A stretch of DNA of 64,000 bases from Acidimicrobiia bacterium (lineage in GTDB: Bacteria > Actinomycetota > Acidimicrobiia > Spongiisociales > JAHEDJ01), in the NCBI GenBank assembly GCA_029210695.1, contig JARGFH010000007.1, positions 1 through 64,000 of the forward strand, written 5' to 3'. Every line of letters begins with the position of its first letter. Positions within the stretch are counted from its first letter, which is position 1. The notes beneath the pieces were generated by a model. The model saw only the letters and a program-made list of their open reading frames with translations. It ran no database searches and was not told the DNA's origin. This document shows positions 61,913 to 64,000 of the stretch, in pieces. The translations under genes were made by a program, and so were the position numbers.

Positions 61913-62761
61913 ATGAGAATCGCTCGAATTGCCGGGCCGTCCGGCCCCGCCTATGTGGTGCAGGTTGGAGACGGGTCGTGGATCGATCTGCGGCCGCTTG
62001 GCATCGACGTAACGACCACGCCGGAGCTGACCGAGGCCGCTGATGCGCTGGCCGCCCTGGACGTCGAGGCTTTGGGTGGAGGCGTCGTGGATCCGACGTT
62101 CCTCGCCCCGGTGGTCGCCCCCGGCAAGCTGATGGCGATAGGTCTCAACTACTCGGACCACATTCGTGAAACCAACTCGAACGCGCCGGTGAACCCGATC
62201 CTGTTCATGAAAGCGAATACGTCGCTGACAGGGCCCGAGGACGACATCATCGTTGATGCAGCCATGACCTCAATGGCCGACTACGAGACCGAACTCACCG
62301 CCATTATCGGGCGCCGTACCAAAGGCGTCTCCAAGAGCGAAGCACTCGATGCCGTCTTCGGCTACACCGTTGCCAACGACGTCACCGCCCGCGACTGCAT
62401 GAAGTCCGACGGCCAGTTGGTCCGGTCCAAGAGCTTCGATACCTACTGTCCGATCGGGCCGTGGATCACCACCGCCGACGAGGTACCCGATCCGCAGGCA
62501 CTCGGGATCAAGACGCTGGTCAACGGGGAAGTACGGCAGGACTCCACGACGGGCGAGATGCTGTTCCCGCTCGACCACCTCATTCACTTCCTTGCCAGGG
62601 GAATGACCTTGGAGCCCGGTGACGTGTTGCTGACCGGAACCCCACACGGAGTGGGGTTCGTCATGGATCCGCCCCGTTTCCTCCAACCCGGGGACGTTGT
62701 GGAGTGTGAAGTGGAGGGGCTAGGTAAGCTCCGCAATCGGGTCGTCGCACCCGCCAAGTAA
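61913..62761 (+). CDS. Fumarylacetoacetate hydrolase family protein (copy 2)
   Basis: The product is 282 aa. LMAIGLNYSDHIRE, the metal site DYETELTAIIGR, GYTVANDVTARDCM, GPWITTADEVPD and GDVLLTGTPHGVGF match the family. The N-terminal 70 residues differ from copy 1. AAAGGAAG precedes the ATG. It is 17 nt after the permease, so it is part of the importer operon and probably acts on the imported compound or a product of it. Confidence 0.9.
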   Translation: MRIARIAGPSGPAYVVQVGDGSWIDLRPLGIDVTTTPELTEAADALAALDVEALGGGVVDPTFLAPVVAPGKLMAIGLNYSDHIRETNSNAPVNPILFMKANTSLTGPEDDIIVDAAMTSMADYETELTAIIGRRTKGVSKSEALDAVFGYTVANDVTARDCMKSDGQLVRSKSFDTYCPIGPWITTADEVPDPQALGIKTLVNGEVRQDSTTGEMLFPLDHLIHFLARGMTLEPGDVLLTGTPHGVGFVMDPPRFLQPGDVVECEVEGLGKLRNRVVAPAK

Positions 62762-62783
62762 TCCGCCGGGAAGGAGTGCCGCG

Positions 62784-63629
62784 ATGGACGTAGGATTCAT
62801 GGGATTGGGCGCCATGGGACGACCTATGGCTTCAAACCTCGCACGAGCAGGACACCGGGTGGTCGCCTGGAATCGCTCACCGCTCGAGGCGCCCGAGGGA
62901 GTCGAATCGGCCGGCTCTCCACGGGCCGTCGGCGAGCAAACGGAAGTCGCCTTCGTCATGGTCTCGGCCGCCGATGCGGTCGAAGAAGTCGTGTTTGGCG
63001 AGAACGGCTGGGCCGATGGGGCCAAGCCGGGATCGGTGCTCATCCAATCATCCACCGTCGGACCGGCCGCCGCCGAGCGTATCGGAGCACGAGTCGCAGC
63101 AGCAGGGTTTGGTTTCCTCGACGCACCGGTCAGTGGCTCGGTGAAACCGGCCGAATCCGCCCAACTGACGGTTCTCGGCGGCGGCGACCAGGCCCTGTTC
63201 GACCGCTTCCAGAGTCTGTTCGACGCAATCTCCAAACGAACCGTGGTGTTCGGACCGGTCGGGAGCGGGTCGGTAGCCAAGCTCGGAGTGAACGGGTTTC
63301 TCGTAGCTGTGATCGCGGCTGCTTCCGAGAGTCTGTCGTGGCTCCGCGAAGCAGATCCCGAACTCGATATCACAACCTTTGCCTCGGTCATCGAGCGGAT
63401 TTCTCCGTTGGCGGCAGCCCGGGCTGAATCCATAACCGGTGAGGCGCCGGCGGGAGGCTTCTCGCTCCGGCAGGCTGCGAAAGACATGGAACTGGTCGGC
63501 GAGGAGTTTGGTTCCGGAGGCGTCATGGAAGCGGTGCGCAGCCTGACCCGATCGGGCCTCGAGCTGGGATTCGGCGAGCTCGACGTGTCGTGTCTCGGTG
63601 CTGTTGTCCGCAACCAGGGCAAAGCGTGA
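62784..63629 (+). CDS. NAD(P)-dependent 3-hydroxyisobutyrate dehydrogenase-like enzyme
   Basis: The product is 281 aa. The Rossmann motif MGLGAMGRPMASNLARAGH, the substrate-loop DAPVSGSVKPAESAQLTV and the catalytic Lys region GSGSVAKLGVNGFLV identify the beta-hydroxyacid dehydrogenase family. AAGGAGTG precedes the ATG. It overlaps the following gene by 4 nt. Confidence 0.9.
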   Translation: MDVGFMGLGAMGRPMASNLARAGHRVVAWNRSPLEAPEGVESAGSPRAVGEQTEVAFVMVSAADAVEEVVFGENGWADGAKPGSVLIQSSTVGPAAAERIGARVAAAGFGFLDAPVSGSVKPAESAQLTVLGGGDQALFDRFQSLFDAISKRTVVFGPVGSGSVAKLGVNGFLVAVIAAASESLSWLREADPELDITTFASVIERISPLAAARAESITGEAPAGGFSLRQAAKDMELVGEEFGSGGVMEAVRSLTRSGLELGFGELDVSCLGAVVRNQGKA

Positions 63630-64000
63630 CGGCAACGGCCGCTTTCGACGCAGAGGCCTGGGATTCGATAGCAGCCGCCAACCTATCCGACGTCATCGGT
63701 CGAGTAGGAGCGATGGACGGCGGTATCCGCCGCTTGAGTGGGCGGCGGATGGCCGGCCCGGCCCACACCGTTGTGACCGGCACCGGCGATTCGTCGACTA
63801 TTCACCGGGCACTGGTGCACGCCCAACCCGGCTCGGTGCTGGTCGTCGACGCCCAGGGTGGGACAGCCCGGGCCGTGTGGGGAGCCGTCATGACGGCGGC
63901 TGCGATGGCCCGCGGAATTGTCGGCGTGGTCATCGACGGTGCCGTCCGAGACATCGACGAGGTTGCAGCCACCGGTCTTTCGGTGTACGCCAGGGCGACC
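63626..64000 (+). CDS. RraA / HMG-aldolase-like protein (partial, runs off the window)
   Basis: The first 125 codons are visible from GTG at 63626. SDVIGRVGAMDGGIRRLSG, the metal/pyruvate-binding WGAVMTAAAMARGIVGVVIDGAVRD (key part VIDGAVRDIDEV) fit the RraA-like fold shared by 4-hydroxy-4-methyl-2-oxoglutarate aldolases. In a cluster with FAH enzymes, an aldolase role in ring-cleavage or keto-acid catabolism is more likely than RNase E inhibition. Confidence 0.85.
   Translation, partial: MTATAAFDAEAWDSIAAANLSDVIGRVGAMDGGIRRLSGRRMAGPAHTVVTGTGDSSTIHRALVHAQPGSVLVVDAQGGTARAVWGAVMTAAAMARGIVGVVIDGAVRDIDEVAATGLSVYARAT

Noticed and set aside
46626-64000. Search for a second copy of the tRNA-Ala 3' end as the right attachment site
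   Set aside because: I could not find the terminal sequence with CCA repeated downstream within the window, so no right boundary of the island is called.
63626-64000. Calling the last gene RraA, inhibitor of RNase E
   Set aside because: The fold is shared with HMG/CHA aldolases, and the catabolic neighbours favour an aldolase role; the gene is also incomplete.

Overview
This window is high-GC DNA from an actinobacterium, most likely a member of the Acidimicrobiia or a related deep-branching class. The basis is a long conserved run of housekeeping genes (tig-clpP-clpX, valS-folC-ndk, mreBCD-mrdA-rodA, rng-rplU-rpmA-obg-proB, proA, nadD-LytR_C-rsfS), paired CeoB/CeoC-type TrkA proteins, F420-type luciferase-like enzymes, and frequent GTG or TTG starts. 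No rRNA genes or species-specific markers are present, so the placement is an inference.

Layout. 0-2.5 kb: two groups of tRNA genes (Leu, Lys on the minus strand; Pro, Gly, Arg, His on the plus strand), with arrays of short perfect hairpins beside them and two uncharacterised proteins. 2.5-5.8 kb: the trigger factor-ClpP-ClpX proteostasis operon. 5.8-15.8 kb: a cassette of three large LPFTG-anchored surface proteins. Each has a signal peptide, repeat or SdrD-B-like domains, a Thr-rich stalk and a sorting signal. Each is preceded by the same conserved pseudoknot-forming RNA element and followed by a strong hairpin. 15.9-31.7 kb: valS, folC, ndk, the rod-shape/elongasome operon, tdk, RNase E/G, L21, L27, Obg and ProB. 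31.8-38.3 kb: a minus-strand potassium-uptake operon with two TrkH pores, three TrkA proteins and a previously unlisted 44-residue membrane peptide. 38.4-46.6 kb: proA, a MoxR/VWA pair, a single-domain response regulator, GAPDH, a degenerate LytM protein, nadD, an LCP/LytR_C protein and rsfS.

46.6-57.2 kb is an accessory region that begins at a tRNA-Ala gene. It holds a tyrosine integrase with a one-base frameshift, a multi-spanning membrane protein, a DUF3024 protein, a RelE/Phd toxin-antitoxin pair with a leaderless-looking promoter, a frameshifted AbiEii-like nucleotidyltransferase and its partner, and a 5'-truncated group II intron whose 3' end abuts a nucleotide cyclase with a beta-propeller. 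After these come decayed transporter fragments and a MerB-like (organomercurial lyase) gene. That gene is interrupted by an in-frame UGA exactly where the second catalytic cysteine is expected, and a SECIS-like hairpin follows. 57.2-64 kb: a catabolic cluster (LLM oxidoreductase, two FAH-family hydrolases, a NMT1/SsuABC-type ABC importer, a 3-hydroxyisobutyrate-dehydrogenase-like enzyme and an RraA/HMG-aldolase-like protein running off the end) around a divergent promoter with a 12-bp perfect inverted repeat.

The strongest candidates for something undescribed are: (1) the covarying pseudoknot RNA motif in front of the three LPFTG adhesin genes, (2) the possible selenocysteine form of a MerB-like protein, and (3) the small membrane peptide translationally embedded between trkA and trkH.
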